Assembly: GCA_002197995.1 (NCBI GenBank)
Contig: NGZR01000003.1
Span: 4,960,001-5,024,000, forward strand
Length of the DNA: 64,000 nucleotides
From: Gaeumannomyces sp. JS-464
Lineage: Eukaryota; Ascomycota; Sordariomycetes; Magnaporthales; Magnaporthaceae
Direction of reading: 5' to 3'
Both the position numbers and the translations under genes were made by a program. Below the pieces are notes generated by a model. It did no database searches, was not told the origin of the DNA, and saw only the letters and a list, made by a program, of their open reading frames with translations. Shown here one piece after another: positions 12,127 to 23,107 of the stretch; the first letter of the stretch is position 1, and each line of letters opens with the position of its first letter.

Positions 12127-13301
12127 CTAAATGAACCCAGGGTGGCCCGTATCGGACTGTCGGGACGCCAGCAGCCGGGGCTCGATCCCATCAGCCACAT
12201 CCCGGTTTCCCCAACCAACCGAGCAGTCGCAGAGCTGTTCCTCCAGCGCCCGAGCGGCGCGGCTCGTCCACACCGAGGCCCGGCACCGGTCACACCGGTC
12301 CGGGATGCGGCCGCCCTCGTCGCGCGTGGGCGGGACGCACAGGATGCTGCCGCAGCGGCTGATGTAAACTCCCGGGACGTAGTGGTCGCAACCGTCGGCC
12401 TCGCCGTTGGTTCCGTAGCTCATGTCCTCGAGGCAGGTCGGGCAGACGTACTCGAGCCCGCTGCCGTCGTTGCCCTCCAGCCACGTCGTGAGGCAGTCCC
12501 GGCCGAAGATGTGGCCGCAGAACATGACCACTGCCCTTTCGGGCTCGTCCTCGGCTTCCGCATCCTCTTTGGACGGACTGCTGGACTGCCCCTGGAGCAG
12601 CTCTGGGATGTCGAGCCTTCCGGTGAGGCAGATCATGCAACGGGCGATCGGGCCGGGCCGGGTGATGCACCGCTGGCTTGGAGGGCGTGGTAGTTGATGA
12701 ACCACTTCCGGAGGTTGGGGAAGTATGTGACTTCCTCGGCCTCTTGGACGATGTCTTTGGCTTGTCCGGTCGAGGGCTCGTCGGCCCTAGCAACACCACT
12801 CTTGACAGTCGACGCTTCGCCGAGAAGCTGCTCGTCGGCACTCGGAGAGTATCCTAGGCTGACTGGAGGGGGAGTCCGCGGAGGGGCTGGTAGAAACAGC
12901 AGCAGCGGAGTTGATGGAGGAGCCGGTGGAGGAATTCCCGGGGGCCGCCGCGGCGGAGAAGGGGGCTGGAAGTTGGACTCGGGGGCTCCCCCGTCGCTGG
13001 AGTCCTCCCCTCCATTGTAGGCGAGGTAGATGACGGTGCTGCTGGTGCTGGAGGTCGCCCATGTCTCGTCGTCGTCGTCGCCGTCATCCTCATGGACATA
13101 GCCTTGGCTGCGAGTGCCGTAGAGGTCCCATTCCTCCTCGCCGCCGTCGGCCGAGGAGCTGATGCTTGTGCGGCCATCGCCCAAGAAGATCTCTTCAGTG
13201 ATGTAAACCGCACGGTCGGGTGGAAGGTCGTCGTACGGATCCGGCTGGCCAAAGCGCGGTCGAAACCAGCGCTTCAACCAAGACAGGCTGTTGCGCCTCA
13301 T
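12127..13301 (-). CDS. RING-finger protein, putative E3 ubiquitin ligase
   Basis: The ATG at 13301 starts a basic N-terminus (MRRNSLSWLKRWFRPRF). A long low-complexity region rich in Ser, Asp, Glu and Pro follows, with polyproline around the middle. A RING-like zinc motif lies in the C-terminal half: CMIC, then FCGHIFGRDCLTTWL, then CPTC. The CGHxFGxxC...CPxC form is common in fungal RING ligases that recruit an E2. Cys-rich pairs further on (CDRC, CDC) may extend zinc binding. The N-terminal and RING halves are in frames offset by one missing base near 12650-12664, inside repeated GGGCC runs. Adding one base gives 392 codons (391 aa). No substrate can be inferred. Confidence 0.7.
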
Positions 13302-13718
13302 TTCTCCTGGTGAGGCTCCCCGGAGAGTGTGTGAGCTTATCCAGGAGAAATCCCCGTGTCTTGGGTTCACCGTTCAGTTCGATCATCGTCGGGCTTTCTA
13401 AGGATATATACTTGATCCAGGGATCAGATCCAGTGGTTGAAATAAGCAATTACATCCAAACAATGGTTATTGAGATGGCTGTGATGCAGAGAATCTCTTA
13501 GTAGCATTTGTGAGCTGTGGAAATCCTTTGTCCTAATAGTTCCAGCTCCTTCTCTGGGTACTATCTGTTTTTGAAAGAATGGAAAACGTCGGCGAAGAAG
13601 ATTTAGAGGTGAGCGAAATAGTTAATATAACACGATGCGCGATCAAGCGACACCAACAATTTCGCGAACAATGGCTCAATAACAAAAAGGCCGTCAATGA
13701 GACCTGGGAGAAACTGCA

Positions 13719-15533
13719 TCACAATGAGAGAGTGTCAACCTTGCCGGCGAGCCCGCCGCTTTTGTCATCCATGCCGTCACGCAGAATCTTGACCTGCTTC
13801 TTCATCTCGACCCACAGGACCAGCTTGTCCAGCTCGCCATCGTCGGTGGCGTCGGCCCAGGAGTCAAGGCTGGGGGCGGCTTGAGAGCTCCCGGAGCTGA
13901 GGCGCCGCGGCGCAGTCACGCCGACCCAGTCGTCCTCGAGCAGCCCTCTCCATCCTCCTTACGGTTCTCGCGGGCGATAGCCAGCAGAGAGGCCACAAAG
14001 GCCTCTTGCATGTAAGCGAAGCTGAACTTGTCCGTGATGTCGGCGATTGCGCCGCACAACGGGTCTGGGAAATCGATGTCCTTGTTGTCGGCAAGTTTAC
14101 GCTGCCAGAAGCGGCAATACGCAACACGCTGCTCGTGGTCTGGGTCAGGGAAGAAGTATTTCCTGTCGAAGCGCGAAGGGCGTTTCTTTGGTGGCCAAAG
14201 AGCCGAGACGGCGAGTGGTCAGCAAACGTGGGCGTGGGGAAATGTAGAGGGCAGCGAACGACGGGCGTACCGAAATGCCAGGGTCGAGTCGGTCGAGGTG
14301 GTTCGTGCTGCCAACCATGAAGATGCCGTCGTTGGCCTTGAGTCCATCGACCTCATTCAGGAAATAACTCCTGGCATCGTCGCTGACGATGGTGTCAAGG
14401 TCCTCGAAGACAAGATAGCACGGCGCGTACCGCCGCGCCATGCTGAAGATTGAGGAAAGGGCGGCTTCGGGACCGGCGAACTGGAAAGGGGCAATGCCTA
14501 TTAGCTGCTTGAAGGAGAAGAAATAGTATGCGAGGGCAAGTCAAGAATTCAGCCCCAAAACTCACAGATGCCAAAGTGCGGACATAGAGTGTCGGGATAG
14601 GCTCTTTCAAGTCATACAACATCCGCATCGTGGCCTTGATCGAGATGGTTTTACCTGTTGCGCGAATGGTCAATTCAGCGGCCGGGCACCTACACGTCGA
14701 GAAGCCTTGCAAGCCTGGGAGCTAGGCACCCTAGCGGGAATCCCATACCGTTTCCTGGAGGACCATAGCTGTGATACTTGGAGTCAGTCTCGGGTCCTGT
14801 CACGCTCAAAAGGATCGAACGGCACTGACTAGATAATGCCCCGCTTCCAAGGGACCTTTAGGCTCGCATATGTGTCTCGGGAGCCGTAAAAGGACATGTG
14901 ATCGTCGATGATGGCCTGCTTCATGGACGAGTCCAGGATGACGTTGTCCCACGAGGCCTTCCGGATGCTGTCGTACAGCTCCGCGCTCTTCTGCCAGAAG
15001 CCGCCGTCAAAAACCCAGACCTCGTCGTGCAGCTCGTTGGTCCAGGCGCCGGCCGAGAGCAGCAGGTCGTCGACCTTGGGGCGTTCGGCGGGGGAGCAGA
15101 GGACGTAGTAGTTGGTGACGGCCGGGTACGAGCTGGTGCCGTCGCGGCCGTCTGCCAGATAGACAATGAACTCGGCATCGCGCCATTTGTAGAGGAACTT
15201 GCCGAACAGCAGGCGCTCGGCGATGCCGCCGCGGGCGCCGTCGAGGCGGCGGGCCGGCGGCAGGTAGACGTCCCAGGCCAGCGACGACGGCAGGCCGGCC
15301 GACTTGCCGCCGTGGTGGCCCTTGTCGTCGTCGATGGGCGTCAGGGTGGCGTGGCCGGAGCGGGCGAAGGCGAACAGGGCGCAGCTGTACTCGGGAGTGA
15401 TGACCAGCTCCAGCTGCGGGTACTGCTCCGTCAGAGCCCGGGCAACGACGGCGTCGGTCGCCACGCGCTGGGCCGACGAGTGGTCGAAGTAGACCTTGGT
15501 GGCGCCGTCGGTGCGGTGGGCTGAGGCTGCCAT
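13719..15533 (-). CDS. BCS1-like AAA ATPase
   Basis: Five exons: 15533-14830, 14768-14749, 14654-14566, 14480-14271 and 14185-13719, all with GT-AG introns of 61-94 bp. The N-terminal ~235 residues are the variable region typical of fungal BCS1-type AAA proteins. Walker A (GPPGNGKT) is split between a 20-nt exon and the next one. Walker B is YLVFEDLDTIV, followed by the sensor segment GSTNHLDRLDPGIS and RPSRFDRKY carrying the arginine finger. The C-terminus (LWVEMKKQVKILRDGM) matches the helical end of this family. It probably remodels protein complexes using ATP; no bc1-complex role is implied, since the mitochondrial BCS1 N-terminus is not evident. One base is missing near 13944 (a CCC run); adding it gives 497 codons (496 aa). 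Confidence 0.85.
14749..14768 (-). other. 20-nt microexon carrying Walker A
   Basis: Flanked by ...CACAG on its 5' side and GTATGG on its 3' side, it encodes YGPPGN plus one base of the next glycine. Skipping it would delete most of the P-loop and shift the frame. Confidence 0.8.
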
Positions 15534-16335
15534 TGTTGCGGTGTGCGGGTGGTCGGGTCAACTGGGACTGGTTGATGCCGGAAGGATGATGGGAAGAAGC
15601 TGGGCCGATGCCGGGAGAGGGGGAAAAAGAAAAAAAAAAAACACGGAAAAGAGAGGTGATGGCTGATCGACCTCTCTCACCCTCCTTCTTGAGCAGTGGC
15701 CAGCGCACCGTGTCGGTGCGACGATGACGCGCGTGGCCTGCGCCCCATCATACCACGCCGCAGCCGGGCAGCTTGGCTGTCCGGGCATTGGCTTTAGCTG
15801 ATTGAGCGCCCTTGGCGATGGATTAGGCTGCCGTATTACGCCCAATTCCATTGACTTGGAGCTTCGGGAGCTTTGAAGCGAGCTTACAGCTCGGGTTTAC
15901 TAGCTCGGCTTGACGTTCAGCCATGATCAAAGCTTTGATCTACGGGGCGTGGTCACATGGATTACCTTATTCGAGCATGTTCAGTAATGTGTGTTCATCT
16001 GAGTTCATGTTGTGATCACATCAACTGCGGAACACGCCTCAGCGACACCGCTCAGTCGCTTATGCGGTGCTCCTGTTGGACCCTAACCCGATTTGCTTCC
16101 ATACCCTTGCAACTCCTGAGCAGGGCGCTTCCCTGGGGCTTACCACATCCAGTAATGCTGCAACAAACAGGCGCCCGGTTGCATTTCGATGTGGTGATGG
16201 CTTGTGATGGACGGCGTTTGCATCGGCCCAGAACGAATTCTTCCGCTGCCGGTTGAATGCAACTCGCGCACTATAGAACAAGAAAGGATGCCGTATCCCG
16301 TCTAGAAATAACACCAAACTCCTCCTTCGTGCAGG
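15534..16335. other. Intergenic
   Basis: Holds the promoter of the AAA ATPase gene, including an A12-13 run near 15630, and the 3' region of the amidase gene. Nothing else recognised. Confidence 0.5.
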
Positions 16336-18431
16336 TTAATAATCCACCCCCACAACCTGCTCCATCACCTTCAGCATGGCCGTCACCTTTTCCTCCTCGA
16401 GCCGCCGCCCTATTAGGACCAGTCCGACCAGTGCGTTTTCGTGGTTTTCTGGCCTTCCATCTGTGACGAGGAATACCGGATAAAGATTGTCAGTCACGTC
16501 CCTTGGTCTTTGATCTGCATGCAGGATGCAAAAGTGCACCCAAAGCCAACAACAATGCGTCATCAGGTGGGAGAGAATAACCGGGCACACTCACAGAATT
16601 TCATGACCTCGAGGTCCTTGTCCGAGATGGGCCGCCAGTCGGGCGGCACCACGTCCTTGACCAGGTCGACCTTGGTGACGGGGAAGACGCCGGTGGTGAG
16701 GTCGAGCAGGGGGCTCAGCTGCCCGTAGTGCCAGGGCAGGCCGCGCTCGTGCCGCACCGCGGGGAAGGGCGTGCTGGGCATGATGAGCGCGTCCATGACC
16801 CGCCCGTTGGCCCCCGGCCGCGCCGCCGTGCGCTCCCACCGGTCCGACCACTTGCGGAACAGCAGCGACCGCGCCTGCTGGTTCTGCCACGTCTCCGACA
16901 CCGTCTGCGCCCGCACCACCTGCGTCGCCGGAGCGGCCAGCCCGCCTACCCCCGCCCCGAACCAGCCGCCGCCTCCACCGCCGCCTTTTAGGCCCGCCGC
17001 CGCTGCCGCTGCCGCCCCCGACGACGATGACGACGACAGCTCGCCCGGCCGATCCGCGCCGCGCCGCGGGAACTCGTCCCCCCCGTTCCCCTCGGCCGTC
17101 CAGGACATGCGCCCGATGATCTCGTCGGCCTCGCGGACCTCGTGCGCTGTGTGCTCGATAACACTGTGGCCGGCCGCCAGCAGCCGCGCGCGCACCATGT
17201 CGAGCGCCCTGCGCAGCGGCGGCGTGGGCGCGACGACGCCGTCGCCGTACGACAGGCCGAAGCACAGGCGCGGCGGCAGGCGCTCCTCGTCGACGCGCCA
17301 CGGTAGGTGCAGGCACAGCGGGTCCAGGCGCCAGGGCTGCAGGGCCGCGAGCGTGGCCATGAAGAGGCGCACGTCGTCGGGCGACCGGCACAGAGGGCCC
17401 ACGCTGGGGCGCAGCACGTCCGTCTGGCCCGCGATGTACGTGGTCGACACGCGCCGGTGCGGCACGCGGCCGTGCGAGGGCCGCAGCCCGTACAGGCCCG
17501 TGTACGAGCACGGGTGCCGGATCGAGCCGCCGATGTCGGTGCCCACGCCCAGGAAGCTGGCCCGGAACGTCACGAGCGCCGCCTCGCCGCCCGACGAGCC
17601 GCCCGGGCTGAGGTCCGGTTTCTTGGGTTGACGGTGCGGCCGAAGAGGCTGTTGACCGTTTCTGCATATATCGCCCCAATAGCAAAGGTGAACGAGAATT
17701 GGGGTGGATTTTGAGCGGCTCATTAGTCTGTCTGTGCTCGCTCCCGGACTCTCCCGGATAAATGCAAAATGGGACGGGACAGGCTCACCCCCGCTTGTCA
17801 GCGTCGTCGGGACGTTCGACTTGGCATAAAATACGGCACCGGCATCGCGTAGCAGTTGGACCACTGTCGAGTCCTCTGCTGCCGGCTTATCCGCGGACGC
17901 GACGTAGCCTATTGTCGAGTCGATGCCCTTGAGCCAAAACTGGTCTGACAGGCTAGCATGCAGCCGGGTCAGCACGCGAGGCGAATAGAGCAGCCAGGAA
18001 GGTGCCTCGGGAAGACCAGGGACCCGTCCTCACCTGATGGGCAGGCCATGCAGCAGCCCCACCGTCCTCCCGGTCTGCAGGAAGTAGGCGTCGAGCTCCT
18101 TGGCCCTTGCGACAGCCTCGTCGAACAGGACCTCGGTCAGGCAGTTGAGCAGCTGCTGGGCGACGGCGGCGCGCTTGCAGACGGCCGTCGTGACCTGCAG
18201 CGCCGTCCACTCGGCCCGGGCGATGCGAAAGACGACCTCGGACGCCGTGGCCTCGGTGATGCGCAGCTCGTCGTCGGTGAAGAAGGCTGAGTCGCGCGGG
18301 AAGTCCTGGACCGACGACACGTCGGCCGGCGGGCGGATCGAGGCTGGGATGCGCCACTCGGCCGGTATCTTTGCGCTTCGTTGCGCCTGCTTGCGCGCCG
18401 CGACGGCCTGCCACGAGTCCGGTGGCATCAT
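16336..18431 (-). CDS. Amidase (amidase-signature family), altered catalytic lysine
   Basis: Four exons: 18431-18034, 17952-17789, 17661-16595 and 16460-16336, totalling 585 codons (584 aa) after adding one base at a GGG run near 17626. The family hydrolyses carboxamides with a Ser-cisSer-Lys triad. The signature PGGSSGGEAAL supplies the cis-serine, and GTDIGGSIRHP supplies the nucleophile. The lysine normally sits in a PIS-x-KDQ context, but the best-spliced model reads PISLSDQF, with TCA at that codon. No AAA/AAG is available at alternative acceptors. The C-terminal motif LVGLVLIGRRLEEEKV is typical of fungal acetamidase-like enzymes. An unusual Ser/Ala/Gly-rich insertion (about 40 residues) interrupts the C-terminal half. 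It may be inactive, use a changed mechanism, or reflect sequence error. Confidence 0.85.
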
Positions 18432-20281
18432 TTGGTCGGCCTTTTTTGTGCTTTGTGTAGAGTGTCGCCGTCGCCGTCGCTGTCCTCGGGTTCCCCTTTT
18501 CGCTTTCCCTCGCCGCCCGTGTTACCCAGCTCCTTGGACCAGTCAGTACCGGCTGTGTATGTTCGGATGTCCTGGGTGGTTGGTAGACAAGTATCGGTTC
18601 GACTGCGGAGCAAAGGCCGACCGATGTCGAGCTTCATTCCCTTGGCCCGTGTCGATCCTTTTCTCTTTTCATAAATATGCGTCGCACCCAACATCCGTGC
18701 AGGCTTGTTTTTTGTTCACGGCCGCAGACGCAGGCTAGGACAATGAATGAAAAAAAAAGGCTTATTCTTTTCTCTCGGTGTTATTTGGCAGTCGACCCTT
18801 CTTCACATGGTTGCATCGAGCTATCAAGCGAGGCTGGTCCCCTCCCCAATTGCATGTCGCAGTGCGCGTGCTGGTTGGCACCACACACCCCAGACCATCA
18901 GCATTGATGGGTTGATGGATGTGACGGTAGCGAAGTCTTGCCGTGTAATGAGGAAAGCTGGCTGTTCAGCCCCTCCCGTGGACGGACGGCACGCGGGAAG
19001 GGGAAGAAAAAAAATATAAAAAAAAGGCACCAAGGAAGAAAACAAGGGGGCATGGGCCAGGCTCTTTTTTTTTTCTTCCCCTTGCTCTGATCTGGCCTGG
19101 CAGACACCCTGCTCTGCTCTGATGATGATTGTGGCCTAGCTCGGGTTGCCCAGTGCAGTGCTACTTGTCTCCCTGCTTGCTCGCCCCAGCCTTTTTCTTC
19201 AGGTCAGCGAAGGATCCAAGGTAACGTGAGCCAACCGCAAACATGCGAGCGTCCGTCAAACCCCGTTCAGCTGCGGGAACTTGGAGAAATGCGCCGGCCA
19301 GAGAACGACTCCTCGCCTGCCCGCTCGCTTGACCGAATCCCATCCCCAACAGTGCTTGTTTCAGAACTGCCGATGGGTGGTGGGACTTGCCCTATTCGCG
19401 AATTTTGGGGACTTGGATGAACCGCCAACCCTCCATTTCCGGTCGCGACGCTCGTCCTTTTGCTCAGCGGTTCCTCTTTTTGGAGTCGTCTGCGTCTGCC
19501 CAGCCAGTCTGAAGGGACGCCGAAGAGCGCGCGGGCAGGGACGTGAAAGCCGCGCAGGCGCAAGGGGTGGAGAGGGTCGCAATGGAGGCTGGATGGGGAA
19601 ATCAGACGGCTGGCCCCTCCCTGCTTCCCCTCACTCTGCTGAGAGGTGTGCTCCTCGGGGCTATTTCCGTGCTCGCTTCCAGATTTTGTATCCTCAAACG
19701 GACCATCACCAGTCTCCACACACGTGGAAATACAGGCAATTGGATGCAAGGCGCCAGCGTGAGATTGCACTTGATGATTCTAGATTTGCTGTGGCTTTCT
19801 GCCTGCAACCAACCAGACTCGCATAACCGTTGGAACTTGATGGATGCCACCCGACTTCTATCTGTTCTCGGCACAATGGGCCAACCCAACCCAGGCGTAC
19901 CAGGTTCACATGCGGCCAGGAAGGACAGCCGTTACATGCACTCATCTCATGTTGGCACGGTTGGATGCTACATTCACGTCGCTGTGCTGCCCGCCATCAT
20001 TTGCGACCCCGAGGCTGCTCCGCAGATCCCATGGCAAACCCCGAAACCTGCCGCTCCATAGAGAATGCGGCCCGTGGCGTGTTGGTGATGACTGTTGTGT
20101 CGTGACGTCTTAGTGAGCCCCCGCCGACATTCGCCTCTTCGGCTCGGAGCTGCATCTCGGAGGTTCGGTGGCAAAAATAATTGAGGATAGAGTGGAGAGA
20201 GAATGCGCTTTGCTAGCAAATAAATATGGCCAGACTCCATGCCTTCCTGGCAGAAATCGGATAGTCTGCCGTTCTCCAACC
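18432..20281. other. Intergenic, divergent promoter region
   Basis: Nearly 1.9 kb between the amidase start and the cupin start. Short A/T homopolymers lie near 18752, 19006-19025 and 19065-19076. No gene or RNA is supported. Confidence 0.5.
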
Positions 20282-20952
20282 ATGTATAACTGTGCCCCTC
20301 GGTATCTACGGCCCTTGAACAACTTGCAGAGAAACACCCAGATCTTCACACAAACCCGCTTGAACACGGCGGCTTCTCCAACAACAAAGCCAGCCGCACA
20401 GTCCCGACGCAGATACTTTTCCTCAACCGCCAAAATGGCGTCATCAACCACAACAGCATCATCCTTCGCCACGCCGTCGACGGACCCGCCGGCCCACGAG
20501 ATGAAATACTACCCCAAGATGACCACGTCTTTACCATCAAAGTCGGCCGAGTTCCGGCGCGTGCTGCACACGGGCCTGTACAGCCAGGTCGTGCTCATGA
20601 CCATCCCTGTCGGCGGCGACATCGGCGAGGAGGTGCACACCGTGGACCAGATCCTAACCTTCACCGCCGGCATGGGCCTGGCCCAGGTCGGCGGCCGCGA
20701 GCAGACGGTCCAGGCGGGCGACATGGTCATCGTGCCCGCGGGGACGCGGCACCAGTTCCTGAACAAGGGGTCTACTCCCCTAGTCTTGTACACTGTCTAC
20801 AGCCCGGCCGAGCACGCCGCCACGACGGTGCACAAGACAAAGGAGGAGGGCGATGCCGCTGAGGAGGAGGGTAGGGACGAGCCCCCTGAGTGGAGCCAGA
20901 GGACCAAGGCTGAGAATGTGAAGCTGGGGCTGGTGCCGAGGAGGAGTCATGA
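20282..20952 (+). CDS. Small cupin-domain protein, possibly mitochondrial
   Basis: The cupin core reads IPVGGDIGEEVHTVDQ followed by LTFTAGMG, and later AGDMVIVPAGTRHQFLN: the two conserved cupin motifs with metal-binding candidate His and Glu. A conserved tail (LYTVYSPAEHAATTVHKTK) follows, matching the one-domain cupin family related to mannose-6-phosphate isomerase. Two starts are possible: 20435 (172 aa, usual family length) and 20282, which adds a basic Ser/Thr-rich leader ending RRRYFSSTAK that resembles a mitochondrial presequence. Dual targeting is conceivable. The frame as given runs on without a natural end; one extra base in the GGGG at 20926-20929 gives an acidic AGAEEES terminus at the TGA 20950-20952 (224 codons from the upstream ATG). 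The substrate is unknown. Confidence 0.75.
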
Positions 20953-21161
20953 GCGGCGGGAAGAAGTGTGGTGTTCAAACATCGGAGGAGATGAGAAGCT
21001 TGAAACGAGTTTAAAATGCTCTCCTGTCTGTATCAGTCTCACCTCTCCCCTTTTCCCATCTAATAACCACGAACCCAGCATAAAAACGGTCGTCCCCTTT
21101 ATGTGACTGCAATCGCCTGTCCTCCCTACTACTACTCCCTAGCCTCAATGACGCCCAACCT

Positions 21162-21907
21162 CTAAACAATGTCCAGCTCGGCGTAGTACCGGAAGATACC
21201 GTTCGAGTATTTTTGCCGGCGCTCGCTCGCCAGGTACGCCTTGATGTTGGGCCTCTCCTTGACGGCCTCGTACAGCGCAAACACCCTGCCATACTTGCCC
21301 GACTCCCTCGCCTTGGCCACCGCCTTGGGGAACGCAAAGTGCAAGCCGTCGATGCCGTGGTAGAGCACCAGGTCCGCGTACGTCAGCCTCCCGCCGTACA
21401 GCCAGGGCCCCTCCCCGCTCGTCGGCGCCGCGAGCACGCCCTCGAAGTAGGCGAGGAACTTGGGCAGGCGCGCGCCCACGTAGACGCGGGTGCGGCGCAG
21501 CGCCTCGGGCTTCTGGTCCTCGTAGTAGGCCGCGATGTCGACGGGGTGGTGCGTGTCGTGCACCTCGTTGCTGAAGCCGTCGAGCGCCGTCAGCGCCAGC
21601 GCGTGCACGTGGTGCCGCCCCGGGCCCGCGGGCGGAGCGAGCTTGGCGTCCGGGACCACCTCGCCCAGGTACTGCAAGATGCTGGGCGTCTGGCTGATGA
21701 GGAGGCCGCCGTGGCGCAGGGCCGGGACCGCGAAGACGGGCGGGTTCTTGTCGTCGCCCGACATCTGGGCCTGCATGATGTCCATCCCGTCGGCCTGGTG
21801 CGCCGTGTCCTTGTAGGCGATGCCGGCCTCCTCGAGGGCGATGCGCACGAACTCGCCCTGCCGGGCAGGCCGGGCCAGTAGATGAGATGGAAATCGTTGC
21901 TGGACAT
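21162..21907 (-). CDS. Glutathione S-transferase
   Basis: The thioredoxin-like N-terminal half starts NDFHLIYWPGLPGR and continues FVRIALEEAG, followed by the glutathione-binding stretch (VFAVPAL, then QTPSILQYLGE). The C-terminal all-helical domain contains LTYADLVLYHGIDGLHFAFP, the usual GST-C motif with Asp, and ends in AELDIV. It conjugates glutathione to electrophiles in the cytosol; the class looks sigma-like but is uncertain. The first 17 codons and the rest are offset by one base at the GCCC run near 21856. Adding it gives 249 codons (248 aa) and a continuous PGRGEFVRIA. Single exon. It converges with the cupin gene, whose stop lies about 210 bp away. Confidence 0.82.
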
Positions 21908-23107
21908 GGCGGGCGAGGGTCTCTGTGGGATAAGCTTAACACGTGCAGTGAGACGAGCTCAGGATCTTGTAAAGCGGGGTTACGCTCTCGGAGCGGACTT
22001 GGACGGCACGATTTCTGAAATCTAGATGGGCGGGAGCGGGGAAACCGGATAGCCCGGATCAGGGTCAGAATGGCGAATTAAAGCGTCGATGGTCTTCAAG
22101 CAAATTTATCCAAGAGCTCCTGGGCCAGACGAAGGGGGATTTGTATATCCGTCGTCAGGCGTGGGCTTCGCCTTCCGTCAGAGATACGCCATCAATGCCA
22201 GTGCATCGGCTTTTGCCATCACTGTTTACAGTTGGAAAGGGCTCTGGCTTTCGGTCACCTTGGTGGCGCAAAATCATTGGGCTGCCTGGGCAAAGACGAT
22301 GCAGTTGCATTCGTGTAGCACGCAAGTGAGAAGGACGACTACCCCCTCGAGACTTGCATGTTTGCCTGGGAGATACCTAGGCAGGTACTCTTGAAAGCCG
22401 GGGATCACGGTGTCTGCTGCACGTTTACGGGATGCTAGGTCAATTCCCGATGCCCAGACGCCAACCTGAACAGGCCGGTCTGGGTTGAGTTGAGGAGACA
22501 CATTGAAGAACACCCGTAGTCGCAGATGCCGCGCCGTGCCATCTTCAAGCACAGGGAGATGAATTATGCCGGGTTTTGGTCTGCCCCGTCCCCGGCCATC
22601 ATTTGCATGGCCATGGCTGCCAAGAGGAATTGCTGACGTGATGGAAATGGAGGCTAGCAAAGTGCTGCAGGTATCTGGAATCCCGATGCAGGTTAATGCA
22701 GTCAGACCCGCCGGCGAACAATACCCCGTCCAAAGAGCCTACAGAACAATTAGGGGTCTAGATGGCTCTCGACCTAAGGTAGATAGACTCGTGACAAATA
22801 TCCGCGGGAGGGATGCCACTCGATAGCGAGAGAAAGAAATGCTGGAGGAAAGAAAGGAGTGATGGGCTGGGAATAACTACCTAGTCTAGTCATGTAGGAG
22901 GTGAAATGGATATGGAAAAACACAGGTGAGTTGGAAACGCGTGGAGGGGATATCACGCAAGCAACAGGTGGACCAAAAACATCACTGCCAAACGCCGAGT
23001 CCCCGGTCCCCTTGATCTGACGGAGCAATAAAATAACAGCAAAACATGAACAGCCGAGAAAGCCACAGGACGGTAAAATACAGACCTACTTGGAAGCCCC
23101 GGCACGA
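21908..23107. other. Intergenic
   Basis: About 1.2 kb holding the GST promoter and the 3' region of the App1-like gene. No further feature supported. Confidence 0.5.

Noticed and set aside
13579..13884. Plus-strand frame MENVGEEDLEVSEIV as a small gene.
   Set aside because: Its second half is antisense to the last exon of the AAA ATPase, and the first half is only about 47 codons.
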